Shown here: positions 6,704 through 7,441 of the stretch, piece after piece
Position numbering within the stretch: position 1 is the first letter of the stretch
Layout of the letters: every line of letters starts with the position of its first letter
Origin: an uncultured Candidatus Altimarinota bacterium
GTDB taxonomy: Bacteria > Patescibacteriota > Gracilibacteria > BD1-5 > UBA6164
NCBI GenBank assembly: GCA_938015605.1
Contig: CALLPO010000004.1
Span: 1 to 7,441 of the forward strand
Length of the DNA stretch: 7,441 nucleotides
Direction of reading: 5' to 3'
Notes under the pieces: model-generated
Database searches by the model: none
What the model was told of the DNA's origin: nothing
What the model saw: the letters and a program-made list of their open reading frames with translations, nothing else
Program-made: the position numbers and the translations under genes

Positions 6704-7441
6704 AACTATGATGGATAAAAATGAGCCAACTCATATATTTATTGATAAAAATAACAAATTAATTCATTCAACTAATTTAAAAACTATCTTTAGTTTTTTG
6801 ATTGATATTGATAAGGAGGTTCAAAGTATAATTAATTTTGAAGATAAAATTCAAAACATCAAAAAATCTTATAGAGATTTACTTGATATCACTGTAGAGA
6901 TGACAAAAGTTTTGGAAGAAAACTCTATTAATCTAAATACTAAAAAAAGTATTAATCCTAATACTATAGTTGATGATTTCACATATAACTTGCCAATGCG
7001 TTCACAATTTATTATCTTATTTGCTAGTTTAGAAACGTTTTTATCTTTGTATATAGCTTATGATAAAAGCACAGATGATGAAGGGGAAATATTGAACATT
7101 ACAATGAATACTGATTATACAAAGAAGTTTTTTTCTAAGTTTTTACTTTCAGACCGTAATACTTACTATAAAGAGAATAAGAAAATCTTAGGATGTATTT
7201 CTGCAAAACAGTTAAAAAAACTTAGAAATTCATTGGTTCATTTTTTTTCTGTTGAAGGTTGAATAAGCATAATACATGATGACTTATCAAAAGAGGCTAG
7301 ATTTATGGAGAAGGAACTTAGAAGACAAGGAAATAATTCTACAGTATTATCAATTAAAAATTTATGATGACTAATAAGTGGTCTTCATAAATATATATTT
7401 CAATTATGGTCTGATGATTATGTTGAGAATCCACAAGAATT
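6672..7441 (+). CDS. Hypothetical protein with HEPN-like RNxxxH motif, 3' end outside window (table 25)
   Basis: I do not recognise a named family. The frame starts at ATG 6672, 32 bases inside era, and runs past the window edge: 256 full codons with UGA (as Gly) at 7260 and a tandem pair at 7365-7370. The N-terminus is charged and helical, with a coiled-coil-like stretch at about 55-85. A hydrophobic helix (QFIILFASLETFLSLYIAY) precedes a Lys-rich segment, then QLKKLRNSLVHFF with Arg185, Asn186 and His190. Arg-x4-His, often RNxxxH, is the hallmark of HEPN domains, many of them RNases in toxin-antitoxin and abortive-infection systems; a preceding hydrophobic helix of this kind fits. The domain call is therefore inference from one motif and helix pattern. 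No antitoxin or nucleotidyltransferase partner is seen, though the region to the right is missing. Alternative: an uncharacterised helical protein with a chance motif. Confidence 0.75.

Overview
The window is an AT-rich bacterial fragment that only makes sense if UGA is read as glycine (translation table 25). That code is known from Absconditabacteria (SR1) and Gracilibacteria (BD1-5/GN02) in the Patescibacteria/CPR. The direct proof is in era: the Walker A loop reads GRPNA-UGA-KS, the G3 box reads DTP-UGA, and both glycines of the KH-domain GxxG loop are UGA. Trp is written UGG where families expect Trp, so UGA=Trp is excluded. I cannot tell SR1 from Gracilibacteria on this evidence. By hand count, UGA supplies about half of all glycines in the long genes. 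Standard-code gene calling would shatter four of the seven genes (both long secreted/surface proteins, era and ssb) and cut the seventh short; only rpsF and rpsR would survive whole.

Layout, left to right. (1) 1-2217, plus strand: the 3' part of a large surface protein with DUF11-like modules, a Cys-rich 'CGNGxxE' motif and a C-terminal beta-repeat region. (2) 2247-2292: a perfect 46-base palindrome, a shared terminator between convergent genes. (3) 2308-4560, minus strand: an unrecognised 750-residue secreted protein with a signal peptide, a helical N-terminal half and a beta-rich C-terminal half; it has its own promoter. (4) 4621-4660: an intrinsic terminator closing the minus-strand operon rpsF-ssb-rpsR (4676-5621), which encodes ribosomal protein S6, single-stranded DNA-binding protein and ribosomal protein S18. 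(5) 5622-5788: a divergent intergenic region with the rpsF leader. (6) 5789-6703, plus strand: era, a ribosome-assembly GTPase. (7) 6672 to the right edge, plus strand: a protein with an RNxxxH motif like that of HEPN domains, overlapping the end of era by 32 bases.

The core genes (S6, S18, SSB, Era) are ordinary translation, ribosome-assembly and DNA-maintenance housekeeping in a conserved order. The accessory interest lies in the two long exported proteins, the HEPN-like gene translationally coupled to era, and uneven UGA use: about half or more of glycines in the long genes, none of the six in S6 and S18. I see no tRNA, rRNA, CRISPR array, insertion sequence or phage gene. No gene-free stretch exceeds 300 bases; the longest is 5622-5788.
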